Shown: positions 7,401 to 15,500 of the stretch, in pieces
How the letters are laid out: each line of letters starts with the position of its first letter
Position numbering within the stretch: the stretch's first letter is position 1
NCBI GenBank assembly: GCA_965644315.1
Contig: CBFFRQ010000135.1
Span: forward strand, 1 to 23,565
Source of the DNA: Caecitellus pseudoparvulus
Lineage: Eukaryota > Bigyra: Bicosoecida
Direction of reading: 5' to 3'
DNA: 23,565 bases
Translations under genes and position numbers: made by a program
The notes under the pieces: model-generated
Databases searched by the model: none
Seen by the model: only the letters and a program-made list of their open reading frames with translations
Told to the model about the DNA's origin: nothing

Positions 7401-8199
7401 GTCGATCCTGAGTGACCACTACCTCCTGTCAGCAACAGTCCAAGTTGTGATCCCTCCACGGCCAAAGGGTGCCCGGCATGCCCACTCTTCCTTCTCTGTG
7501 CCGCCATGGTGGGCATCATCTACACGTGAAGGGCGCAGGGCACAGACCTTGCACAGGCGGCTGCTTGACTCATCCATCACTGGTGCCGCATCCCCCCCAC
7601 CCGGCCAAGCTGCAGACACCCTGCTGTCAGGCCTGGATGATTTGGTTGCCGACGCTGCCCGACAAGCCCATGCCAAGTGCAAAGTTGTGGCACCCCCGCT
7701 GCTTCAGGCCCTTGCCGACATTCGCACCCTCAGCTCTGTCAAGAAGCGGATGACAGTGAGGACAGGGCGGATCAAGAAGCAACTCCGCAAGCTTCATCGA
7801 CGCCGGCACCTTCTTCAGCATAGCCAGTCACCCCATGCCCCAGCTGACCTACGTTGTGCGGATGAACGAAAGCACATGCTCATGGAGGACCTTGCTGCCA
7901 CCCATGTTGAAAGGAAGAAGGCGATGCGCAAGTGTACTCGGCTGGTTGCCAAGAAACACAAGGCCGCCATGTTCCAAGTCCAGCAGCGCATCCGGGACCT
8001 TGCCCGGCTTGACCCCTTCACTGCTCACCTGCATGTGCGGAAGCTGTCCGGCAGAAGGAGGAAGGGCACTTCGTCGTCCATCCAGTCAGTCATGGACGAC
8101 AGCGGCACCCTCATCACAGACCCATCACAAGTGCGGGCTGTGGTCAGGGACCAGATGGCCCAGATCATCAGCCCCCTCCACGGCAAGTCGTGTCCCTGA
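4429..8199 (+). CDS. Gag, candidate protease and APE endonuclease polyprotein (element 2)
   Basis: Protein of 1256 residues. The start at 4429 has an excellent Kozak context (ACCATGG) and is the first ATG in the frame. Residues 1 to about 720 are Gag-like and align with element 1: the TDMPRRGAARTFELGG block, a basic cluster near 242-258, SDSSSSD, and a possible Cys426-His585-Asn602 triad. Residues about 738-1005 form an APE-type endonuclease: Asn of SWNV near 745, Glu777 in LTEPGG, Asp897 and Asn899 of GDLN, Asp959-His960 in LDHIL, Ser995-Asp996-His997. All expected catalytic positions are present, so it should nick target DNA to prime reverse transcription. A Lys/Arg-rich linker follows. Gag fused in frame to endonuclease is unusual, since Gag is normally a separate ORF1. 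The frame stops before the reverse transcriptase. Confidence 0.88.
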   Translation: MEAKTSQVLGALFVDKCIAARAMRGPRTGGFTDMPRRGAARTFELGGVPIDEDPSTSSSTIRDSWLQVFGEAAEAQFPGICAEVGRGAAALRRPQGTPAALLVSLGGGSASAELARSIREAAAREDDFTVRLGRGGFMAVVFPDTRQFANAKAKVQVTASAPVLKAAHLLMPQATKIAVETGDVSSVVKLVKSHLHGHSPPARQDRHFVRHSVPVKGDAAVDKVNRPAPPKPAHTAHHVPGKRKKVRRGQRSKSSKPSNVVPGRTFADLFKTPPSEPSASRRPFRTVMPAPTTSPRPTTEVVLPSSRVRTGASTRWDQPPTAEQDSKQQHHAQSAAQPAQAPSTETARTLFVGADKPSVKSEPQACDTLDMPDSSPPSPGIVEVVRMEDCSRLPADLPRHRIPTGSPLERLLASSTVAGNLSERHCVQACLETAAGAQVLEPEDLLLLQHAATVEAAQRAFKTLRKREAAALSDSSSSDVQCLAPTRGVASSDPEDQLAALARLLYRFTPDDSLLQPTSPPVLLPGLHMLLNRINVGHEDLHGGNKHHGGVSPQAVVDEDEQERYFHGVHFAFALHRPQQVHAAHLTLILADHDRGVLVLWNPDTPDACTELPMHKCMQRLYDDAVDMVYRVSATPHTGNPVPLCDRIRDIFHSLRQSFPPLPFVDHEGAVHLKTFIAGKSTRVTIQAGRLTRAQASAASEAKERDPLFQLIPSDEDAMPPRWEQSPYTPVGKSSSIPVSLVSWNVAGSCGRNLHKVLICAQSVCLRSSRLVLCLTEPGGHGTLDSEVMGLQCFRPSPPDRPPGRSEVALLVDRRLRATQIVNLGLDGRCVVACSIPMKPRPLAVIAAYVPNWHTAQRKKPLADPDTKLPHRQEVWEQLANAVKSLRTTHMISLMGDLNCHPGDGGLPAWDATCWQNRTDVADPIPDVKELAIVCEHGNLEPAGLAGCSTHATNGRALDHILVCPLLKAQVKVPHTVTTTFSSAGKQNPEKSILSDHYLLSATVQVVIPPRPKGARHAHSSFSVPPWWASSTREGRRAQTLHRRLLDSSITGAASPPPGQAADTLLSGLDDLVADAARQAHAKCKVVAPPLLQALADIRTLSSVKKRMTVRTGRIKKQLRKLHRRRHLLQHSQSPHAPADLRCADERKHMLMEDLAATHVERKKAMRKCTRLVAKKHKAAMFQVQQRIRDLARLDPFTAHLHVRKLSGRRRKGTSSSIQSVMDDSGTLITDPSQVRAVVRDQMAQIISPLHGKSCP

Positions 8200-8240
8200 A
8201 GTTCGGACTGGGCCGGCTGCTCCCATCGGCCCCGACCCAC
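8013..8240 (+). other. Frame-change zone between endonuclease and reverse transcriptase
   Basis: The upstream frame runs to a TGA at 8197-8199. The downstream frame is open from 8013, after a TGA at 8010-8012, so any shift must lie in 8013-8199. The change is to the -1 frame. A run of five C at 8172-8176 is the obvious place for a lost base. The first downstream ATG is at 8241, only 41 bases after the stop, so reinitiation could also give an almost complete reverse transcriptase. Confidence 0.6.
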
Positions 8241-11135
8241 ATGTCGACTGAAGCCGCCTGGACCCCGAGCGTGGACCATATCCTGAAGAAGATCCAGTCC
8301 CTGAGCCTCCACCGCAACCCTGGCACAGGGCACTACCAGGCTGAGCATGTCAAGTATGCCAGCGAGGACTTCCGGAAGAGGTACGCTGCCGCTCTTCAAC
8401 AGGCCATCAGCACCGGTTCATGTCCAAGTCAGTACCACAGTGGGGTGGGGACACTCATCCCCAAGACCGCCAGCCAGGCCGGGAGGGTGCAGACATACAG
8501 GCTCATTGTCTGCCGTCCCCCCCAAGCCAAGCTCTTCTTCTCGGTCGTGGCCTCATGTGTCGAAGACTGGGTGCAGCACTGGATCTCACATGAGCAGGCA
8601 GGCTTCACCCATGCCCGCAACACCCACGAGCAGATCCTGGCCTTGCAGGAGGTGTCCACTGCCCACCTGCGCGCCAAGCCCACTGCCAGTGTCCTTGTCC
8701 TTTTCGTGGACTTCAAGAGTGCCTTTGACACTGTCAGCCACGAAGCGATACTCGAGATCCTCGAGTCAGCAAGCCTCCCACAGCCCCTGCTCAGCTGCGT
8801 GAAGGACTACATGCAGCGCGCCACAGTGGCCATTCACACTGGCCATGGTCTTTGCGACCCCCTCCCAGTCACCAACGGGGTCCCCCAGGGTGGCGCACTG
8901 TCGCCTCTGTTGTTCAAGGTGGCTATTGATGTGCTCTCTCAACGCCTGAGAGAGCTGCCAAGTCAGGGAGTGTCAGGGGCAGGAGTGCCGACACCCCGCG
9001 GCCACGTCACGCATACGCTCTATGCGGACGATCTTGCTTGCCTCGCCACCACCCCTGCTGCCCTCCATCGGATGTTCCTTGAAGTCAAGGCCCTGGGCAG
9101 CCGGGTGGGCTTGGCCATCAACCCGCGCAAGTCCGGGGTCATGGTCCTCACCGGGGCGCAACAGGTCAATGGGGTGTCAGCCACGGAGCGGCGGAAGCTC
9201 ATCTGGCGGTCCCGCTGGCTGAGGTCAGGGCAGTCCATGAAGGTCAAGGGGACACCCATCCAACGCACGAGCACCTACTCGTACTTGGGTGTCCCCCTGT
9301 CTGAAACTGTCAGCCGAACCCGACTGCTTGCCACGAGGCAGGCCACTCTGTCCTGCACTCGGGCTGGGTTCGGCTGCGGTGCCCTCCTCAGTAGTGCGTG
9401 GCTGAGTCCGATCCTGAAGCAGCGGATCGGCACTGCCTCCATCAACAGTGCCGCCGACTACATCTTGGCGTCCCAGGTCAGCAACTCGGTGCTACCTTTG
9501 CGGGACGTCGATCGTGGACTTGCCATCGCCTTCAGCAAGGCCCAGCTGGGGATGCAAAGCTCGCTAGCACGTATGCACAACTATGCAAAGCTTGCTGTGT
9601 GCGGCGTCTTGCCAACACACATCCGGGCGACGAAACTCCGCAGCATTATCTTCATGAAGCTGCTGAAGAATGTCCAAGTGCCCACCCCCATGGCCAAGGC
9701 GCTGTCCATCAGCCTGCGCCAAGCCCTGGACCTGCTGCCCTCCCCCCTGGACATGGCCAGCATCTTCCTGGCCAATGTCCGCCTCGACAGGCCAGGCGCT
9801 GGAGGCATCCCAGATCCATGGGCCTTACACGGTCTACTCGACCTCTGGCTCCTTGGATGCCTCCCTGACCGCGCACGCCTGGAGGCTGTGTGCCTGGAGC
9901 CGCCGCCTGACTCTGCCCCAGACACACACGGGGTCGACATCACCGCTGGGATGGACCCCGCCCCCCCCAAGATCCAGCTGCTTGGACTCGCGGCAGCGGA
10001 GTCCTCAGATCTGTCGGCTGCCCCCCAGTTCCCGGACACCACCCCCTGGGCCACTCGGCAACGCGTCGTCGCCTCCTTCCTTCATGTGGCCCAGACGGTC
10101 AAGTGCGGTGCAGTTGGCTACACTCCCACGGGGGAGATGAAGGCCACCAGGCGTCCGAAGGAGTACCACATCGGTGTGGGTGCTCGCTTCTTCGCCTGGC
10201 TGCACCCGATCCCTTCCTCTGTGAACCCAGTCTTCTGGGTCCACGAAGGCGATCAGGAGAGACGTGTGAAGGTGCACCTGTGGCAGACGCTTCAAGTGTT
10301 CAACGGGGATGACACCCCGACACTGTTCAGCGCCTGCCCCCTGTGCCACAGCGTCTCCTGGTGCAGCCTGCAGGAGCACGTCCTTCTTGACTGCCCCCAC
10401 CACGCCCTGGTCCCTGCGAGAAGGTCCGCCCTGTCAGAGGTGCGGAACCTCCTGTCCAGATCCAATGATGCAGTGAGGGGGTCGCCAACTGCCAGTACCT
10501 CGAAGTACCCCCCACTGCTGGATGCTGTTGTCCACGCCGACGAAGGCCGCTTGTTGGGCCGCCCGTGTCGCCTGCTGCTGCTGCGACTGCTGCTGTGCGG
10601 CCAGTGGCCCCATCGGTGGGGCCAGCCTCCGGCACAACAGCCCTGGAGTCCCGAGGCAGCCGCGGTCCTGAGTAACCCCCATGTCACTCTCCGCGGCTCC
10701 TCGGGTCCACTCCGCCCCCCCAAGTACTGGCGCGAGGCCCTGGTAGCTGCCACGGGCCTCGCGGTATCTGCGTGGGACGCGGTGGTGACGTGCATGCTCA
10801 GCCTTACCTCTCGTGCCGACCGTCACATCCAGAGGCACGCCCGGTACCTCTGGTGGGCGGCGCATGGACGAACGTGTCCTCTCCCAGGTTACTCGGCTCC
10901 TGATCCGAGTACTGTGAGGAAGCATGTGCGGGACGTGAAGACGCGGCGCTTCGAGCGCACTTACTTCCCTGTCAAGTCCCCTCGTCGGCCGCCTCGCTCC
11001 TTCACGAGGCAGGCCACCTTGCTCGACTTCGGGCTGGCACGGCCGGAAGTCCACGAGGAACCTCCGGCACCGTCGATTTCATCCTCGGCGTCGTCCTCTG
11101 GGTCGTCCTTGAAGTGTCCATCTGACTCTGAGTAG
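8241..11135 (+). CDS. Reverse transcriptase of element 2
   Basis: From the ATG at 8241 the protein has 964 residues; translation could enter from further upstream by frameshift. It copies element RNA onto a nicked or free DNA 3' end. Visible motifs: fingers region YRLIVCRPP; motif A FVDFKSAFD with catalytic Asp157; motif B NGVPQGGALSPLL near 212-225; motif C YADD with Asp263-Asp264; then INPRKSGVMVL and the thumb. A C-terminal C-X2-C-X10-H-X4-C motif (Cys699, Cys702, His713, Cys718) matches the nucleic-acid-binding zinc motif common after non-LTR reverse transcriptases. No RNase H is seen. The tail is basic, then Ser-rich and acidic. QATLLDFG (924-931) resembles a PCNA-binding box. No stop codon interrupts the catalytic core. 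Confidence 0.92.
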   Translation: MSTEAAWTPSVDHILKKIQSLSLHRNPGTGHYQAEHVKYASEDFRKRYAAALQQAISTGSCPSQYHSGVGTLIPKTASQAGRVQTYRLIVCRPPQAKLFFSVVASCVEDWVQHWISHEQAGFTHARNTHEQILALQEVSTAHLRAKPTASVLVLFVDFKSAFDTVSHEAILEILESASLPQPLLSCVKDYMQRATVAIHTGHGLCDPLPVTNGVPQGGALSPLLFKVAIDVLSQRLRELPSQGVSGAGVPTPRGHVTHTLYADDLACLATTPAALHRMFLEVKALGSRVGLAINPRKSGVMVLTGAQQVNGVSATERRKLIWRSRWLRSGQSMKVKGTPIQRTSTYSYLGVPLSETVSRTRLLATRQATLSCTRAGFGCGALLSSAWLSPILKQRIGTASINSAADYILASQVSNSVLPLRDVDRGLAIAFSKAQLGMQSSLARMHNYAKLAVCGVLPTHIRATKLRSIIFMKLLKNVQVPTPMAKALSISLRQALDLLPSPLDMASIFLANVRLDRPGAGGIPDPWALHGLLDLWLLGCLPDRARLEAVCLEPPPDSAPDTHGVDITAGMDPAPPKIQLLGLAAAESSDLSAAPQFPDTTPWATRQRVVASFLHVAQTVKCGAVGYTPTGEMKATRRPKEYHIGVGARFFAWLHPIPSSVNPVFWVHEGDQERRVKVHLWQTLQVFNGDDTPTLFSACPLCHSVSWCSLQEHVLLDCPHHALVPARRSALSEVRNLLSRSNDAVRGSPTASTSKYPPLLDAVVHADEGRLLGRPCRLLLLRLLLCGQWPHRWGQPPAQQPWSPEAAAVLSNPHVTLRGSSGPLRPPKYWREALVAATGLAVSAWDAVVTCMLSLTSRADRHIQRHARYLWWAAHGRTCPLPGYSAPDPSTVRKHVRDVKTRRFERTYFPVKSPRRPPRSFTRQATLLDFGLARPEVHEEPPAPSISSSASSSGSSLKCPSDSE

Positions 11136-11492
11136 CGGGCGATGTGTGTAGAGCGCGGCGCGAGGCGGTGCAAGCTTACGGCGTGGCGTGGTGACAACCA
11201 CGGTCGTGGCTGAGCGAAGTGCGAGAGCAGGGTGATGTGATGTCCTTGATGAATGACGGAACCTGCGGAAAGTTGGAAGATGATGAAGTGAATATGTCCA
11301 GTATACTTACATGATGGCTCGGGGTCCACGTGCAGCCCGAGATAGATTCCTGTGACGGGGCGCGCGGAATTTGGCAGGGTGAACACGCGGGCGCGCGGGG
11401 CAACGTCGCAGGCGGGGCGCACAGGTCCTCAGGGCCTTGAGTGATGAGTCAGCTGGATTATCTGTGAAGAAAAGGAGGTGTTCTTGGTGTTC
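11136..11492 (+). other. Proximal 3' UTR of element 2
   Basis: About 360 bases between the reverse transcriptase stop and the 480-bp tandem unit. No supported gene, tRNA or polyadenylation signal is evident. A short direct repeat (TTCTTGGTG twice, near 11481-11498) sits at its right edge, where homology to the truncated element 3 begins. Confidence 0.6.
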
Positions 11493-11716
11493 TTGGTGCG
11501 CGGGTGGCGTTGTTCCGGCGGTGCGCGCTGCTACCACCGGCGTGGTGCAGTGCAACACCGTCGTGAAACGCCACCCGAAGGCGGCCACTGCGGCTCAGGA
11601 CAGCGCGCAGTGGCCCCAGGCACACGTGCAGTGCCTGGCAAGGGCCAGGAGAAGCGGGGGGTTTCTGAATTATGAAGCGAAGTGTGGACTGGAACGAAGC
11701 AAGAGTGGGCCCGGCC

Positions 11717-11966
11717 CCCTCTGGCTCAGCCGACTGAGCCGAGAGGGCGCGGGCGGGGCAGTTCGACACGTATGGGCGGGCGCGGGCGCGCCCTAGCAAG
11801 CGGCGGCTCATACAACGGACGTATGTCCGTGATGGCTGCAGACCCACGAGAGTGGGAGCCGCTGTAGCGCTCCTGGTGTGCCTTGTGCACAGCAGCGAAC
11901 GCTACATGTGATGCCCAAGCTGTATCGCGTGCAAGCGTGAAGGCGACATGCAATGCATTGAATGAA
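11717..11966 (+). other. Conserved 3' RNA fold and terminus, element 2
   Basis: Same helix order as element 1 after an extra GC hairpin (11717-11747). P1 is 11778-11793. The three-way junction spans 11801-11864 with an ACGGAC/GTCCGT hairpin (11815-11830) and a CCCAC-GAGA-GTGGG hairpin with a GNRA loop (11843-11856). P5 pairs 11865-11872 with 11897-11904, with one C-A mismatch in this copy. GCCCAAGCTGTA and TGCATT then lead to the end at CTAACC. Confidence 0.68.
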
Positions 11967-11972
11967 CTAACC

Positions 11973-12447
11973 TTGGTGCGCGGGTGGCGTTGTTCCGGCG
12001 GTGCGCGCTGCTACCACCGGCGTGGTGCAGTGCAACACCGTCGTGAAACGCCACCCGAAGGCGGCCACTGCGGCTCAGTTCAGCGCGCAGTGGCCCCAGG
12101 CACACGTGCAGTGCCTGGCAAGGGCCAGGAGAAGCGGGGGGTTTCTGAGTTATGAAGCGAAGTGTGGACTGGGACGAAGCAGGAGTGGACCCGGCCCCCT
12201 CTGGCTCAGCCGACTGAGCCGAGAGGGCGCGGGCGGGGCAGTTCGACACGTATGGGCGGGCGCGGGCGCGCCCTAGCAAGCGGCGGCTCATACAACGGAC
12301 GTATGTCCGTGATGGCTGCAGACCCACGAGAGTGGGAGCCGCTGTAGCGCTCCTGGTGTGCCTTGTGCACAGCAGCGAGCGCTACATGTGATGCCCAAGC
12401 TGTATCGCGTGCAAGCGTGAAGGCGACATGCAATGCATTAAATGAGC
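11973..12447 (+). mobile_element. Element 3: 5'-truncated retroelement fragment (3' end only)
   Basis: About 475 bases matching the last 480 bases of element 2 and nothing upstream of it. Its left edge follows a single CTAACC and its right edge runs into a 120-bp telomere tract. This fits an older, abortively reverse-transcribed copy added to the telomere, after which element 2 was added almost directly onto its 5' end. Severe 5' truncation is typical of target-primed reverse transcription. A tandem duplication within one 3' UTR is the alternative, but the telomeric unit at the joint argues against it. Confidence 0.75.
12258..12447 (+). other. Conserved 3' RNA fold and terminus, element 3
   Basis: P1 pairs 12258-12263 with 12268-12273. 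The junction-closing stem pairs 12281-12288 with 12337-12344 (eight pairs, one G-U). Hairpin 12295-12300 with 12305-12310. Hairpin 12323-12327 with 12332-12336 around GAGA. The 12-base linker between these hairpins has the same length as in element 1. P5 is a perfect eight pairs, TAGCGCTC 12345-12352 with GAGCGCTA 12377-12384. GCCCAAGCTGTA follows. This is the cleanest copy of the fold in the window. Confidence 0.72.
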
Positions 12448-12574
12448 TAACCCTAACCCTAACCCTAACCCTAACCCTAACCCTAACCCTAACCCTAACC
12501 CTAACCCTAACCCTAACCCTAACCCTAACCCTAACCCTAACCCTAACCCTAACCCTAACCCTAACCTAACCTAG
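12448..12574. repeat. Proximal interstitial telomere tract
   Basis: About 19 TAACCC units, then two five-base TAACC units and a final TAG before unique DNA begins near 12575. On the other strand the joint reads GGCTAGGTTAGGTTAGGG, with imperfect first repeats on the gene side, as often seen where telomerase first extends a broken end. Confidence 0.93.
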
Positions 12575-15500
12575 CCAAGTCTGCGCCAGAGACGGAGTTG
12601 ATGAGCGAGCCGAACACGGCAAAGAATAGCAGTGCGTTCATGAGAATGGACACTTGGTCGTAGCAGAGGGCCATGCGGAGGGTCCACGAGCACAACAGGC
12701 GGAAGCCTGTGCCCAGCAACCCACATACCGAGCGCTGCCATCGCCCACATCTCCCCAGACAAGTCAAAGCCTCCGCTGGTCGATCTGCTTGGAGAGCTCT
12801 AGACAATGACGGAAGGCTGTCCACGCCTTCCCTTGCCAGCAGGAATGGGACTTCTTGCTTGGTGTGCTTATATCGCCACCCACACGACCTGCACGTGGCC
12901 CAGTGGTGTCTGTGCGCCAGAACGACATCAACTTTAACTCTTCGGTCAACTGCACAGTATCTGATGATGCGTGTTGGACAAGAAGTGTCGCAATTTTCCA
13001 TCACCTTTTGTACCTCTCGCCTGAAATGTCTATGAGAAGCCTTGGCTTCCATTGCCCTGAAGGTGCTTCGCTGCTGCAGCAGCTTCCTGCTGCTCTTGGA
13101 GCTCTTGCTACCAACTCTGTCTCGTCCAATTTTCATGGACTTCACACGTTCCATGCGTCTTGAGCTGCTTGACGGAGCAACTGAAACAAGTTCTTGTGTG
13201 CTGAGGCCCAATGCACGTGAACTCCTTGGCCCAAAAAGGCCCATTGCCATGTTCGGAGGCTGTACGGCAGCGAGAGAGGGGCTTGCCATTGTTGCGCTGC
13301 TCCTAGATCTAGCACTCTCTGGTGACCCTGATACCATTTCATCCAGATCGCCTGATGCAGAAGGCTCGGGCACAAGTGTCTTGGAGTGCGTGCCTGCCTT
13401 CTCTGAGTTGAAGGCCGTCGATGCCTTTCCACCACCACCAGGAACACCTGCTTGCACAAGAGATGGTTCGCTGCAACTCGAGAGTGAACTGTCCGACTCC
13501 ACAGAGAACCTCGCACTTGCAAAGAAGCCACCTACATCAGACTCGATGCTGCTGCTTGACTCGCAGCTGCTCTCCGGTGCAAGATGCTTCAGTGAGCTCA
13601 TGACGCTCCTACTTGACAGTCCTGCCCTTGTCAATCTTGCTGCTTTGAATGTGCGGCGCGATTCAGATGTATATCGCTCGGTGCTGCCCTTCTGCCGCAG
13701 AGTTGAGCGCATGCGCGGCCCTTCAGCACCGCCGTGGAAAGCTAGGACTGGAGCCGTCGATCCCCAACCACGCATGGTGGATGCTTGACCTACGGCAGGC
13801 TGTCCCCAGGACTGTGTTTGAGTTGCGTTTGAGCATTTGGTGTGCACCATACAGGAAGCTCGACGGACACGCCTTCTTGCTCGTCGCCTGGACGGGGGCC
13901 CCAGCATCTCAGGCCCATGTGCTGACTTCGACTGGGTTAACTGCGGTTTTGCCCTCGCAAAAGCATGCAGAGGGTTAGATGTGGCTGGTTTTCCATCTGT
14001 GATGCGTTCTTCGGTTCTGACGATTGATGAAAGTGCCATAGCAGGGCCCTTTTCCTGAACTGAGGCGGCCTCGCCACCCCCCCGCACATCGCCCTCTTGC
14101 CCTGCATCCCCCAACGCAGGTTGAGACGAACGCAGTGAGCCCGCCGTGATTGGTGCGGCGCCTTGGCCATCAGTAGTGCTCAACGTCTCCGTCAGCGACT
14201 CAGACATCAAAGGATGACCTTCCATGCAGGATTGCTGCCCAGATTTCGATTGGAGATCCTGGGTGCAGTGCGCTGAGACGGAGTGCCTTGCACCATCACC
14301 GACACTCAAGCCTTGAGCACTTGTGCCACACTCCCCTCTGTGTCTGGCAAGGGGGTTGACTCGGAACAGGGGATTCACATCGGAGGGTGGTTGCGTAGAG
14401 TCTGCAACCTCGGCTGCTTTATCGCTCCCTCCAAGCCCCAAGGCTCTTCCAACAAAGGAAAACGCAAAGGCTGGCTGCTTAGATGACCCTCCCACTGCTT
14501 TGGTTTGAGAAGTTTCACCAAGCACCGCCGCCTCTTGCCCCGTGTTCTTGCGTCGGTGCAGCACGGAAGTGCTGCAAGCCTCAGCCTGGTGCGTCACAGG
14601 CAGGGAAGCAGCGCGTTTTGAATCAGAGCCTGGAGCATGCTGCTCACGAGACAACACAGCAGTTTTCGCTCCACTTTGCCTTGTGTGGCTCGCTTCACTT
14701 TGGGAACTGCGGTCCGCCATTGGGCCAGCCCGTCGCCCTCGGGATGCCAGACTGCTTGGGAAGGCTTTCGGCTTGGTAATGCTCATTCGCCGGAGAAACG
14801 AATTGGAGGATTCAACTCGATGTTGAGCACCAGGTGTGTGAAAGGGATTTGGAAGGTGTGCTTGAGGTGGCAGTTCACGGGGCAAGTCACTCGGCTGGGG
14901 TTGAACTTTGGGTTGGGTTCGGGCGCTGCGAGGTAGTACTGCCGAAGGTTGCTTCACCTCGCGTGAAATGGTCTTGTCTTGAGAGTCTTCAACGGCTGTC
15001 TCCTGCTTGTTGGGGACTTCTGCTGTTTGATGCCTCAACGTTCGCCATCGGATTGCGCTCCTACTTCGAGGGCGATGTGACACCCCCGTCTCTCCTTCTG
15101 ACGAGCTGCAATCGTCAAACACTCCTTGGGCCTCCCCAGCAAGCGGGTACTTGTGGTTATCACGAAGTTTTCGCACGTCCTCTTCTATTCGCTCTGCGAG
15201 TTTCCTCTTTGCCTCTGCCCCGAAGCGGCCGGACTTCACAGCTCGAACCCAGTTCAGTGACACTTTAACCTCGCTATGGGGCCGCATCAAGGCCAGCAGG
15301 AATGCATAGAAGGACACAGCAAGACAAAGTAGCAGCGCCGAAAAGGTTGGTTGGTCCCTGAACACAGTCGCCAGCGCTGCGACCGCCATGCGCTGTGCAA
15401 ATTCTAGAATAGCCCAGAAATACATGGAACGTGTGTATGGCTTGTACAGCTTGCCGATCAGGGCGTGAATGAACGCAGCACGCTGGTGATCCTTGATGAG

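Larger units (their letters stand above)
4218..11966 (+). mobile_element. Element 2: telomeric non-LTR retrotransposon, near complete
   Basis: About 7.75 kb with leader, Gag-endonuclease frame (4429-8199), reverse transcriptase frame (8241-11135) and a roughly 0.83-kb 3' UTR ending in the conserved fold. The 5' end abuts telomere repeat. The 3' end reaches a single TAACC before element 3 begins. It lacks LTRs and a poly(A) tail. Known: telomere-targeted APE-type elements include TRAS and SART of silkworm; HeT-A/TART of Drosophila and GilM/GilT of Giardia also sit at telomeres. I cannot assign a clade from sight. The reverse transcriptase is one frame behind the endonuclease, so the copy may be damaged, may use frameshifting, or may reflect a lost base in the assembly. 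Confidence 0.9.
11493..12449 (+). repeat. 480-bp direct repeat of the retroelement 3' end
   Basis: Unit one spans 11493-11972 and unit two starts at 11973. By eye I count nine base differences over the unit, mostly transitions, so the units are about 98% identical. The first unit ends with CTAACC, which is element end plus one telomeric unit, so the repeat boundary coincides with a 3' insertion junction. Each unit also carries a hairpin, GGCTCAG-CCGA-CTGAGCC (11723-11740 and 12203-12220), extended by six more pairs past a bulged G. Confidence 0.92.

Noticed and set aside
8241-11135. RNase H domain in the reverse transcriptase protein
   Set aside because: No RNase H catalytic motif series could be recognised after the reverse transcriptase core.
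11801-11864. Hammerhead or HDV-like self-cleaving ribozyme in the 3' fold
   Set aside because: A three-way junction is present, but the hammerhead core (CUGAUGA and GAAA) and an HDV-type double pseudoknot are not seen.
12363-12569. Open frame encoding a long Leu-Thr repeat
   Set aside because: It is translation of telomere hexamers, not a gene.
13042-13788. Plus-strand open frames opposite the giant gene, including 13042-13788 and many at 14500-23400
   Set aside because: They are antisense shadows of a long, domain-bearing minus-strand frame and contain no recognisable domains.
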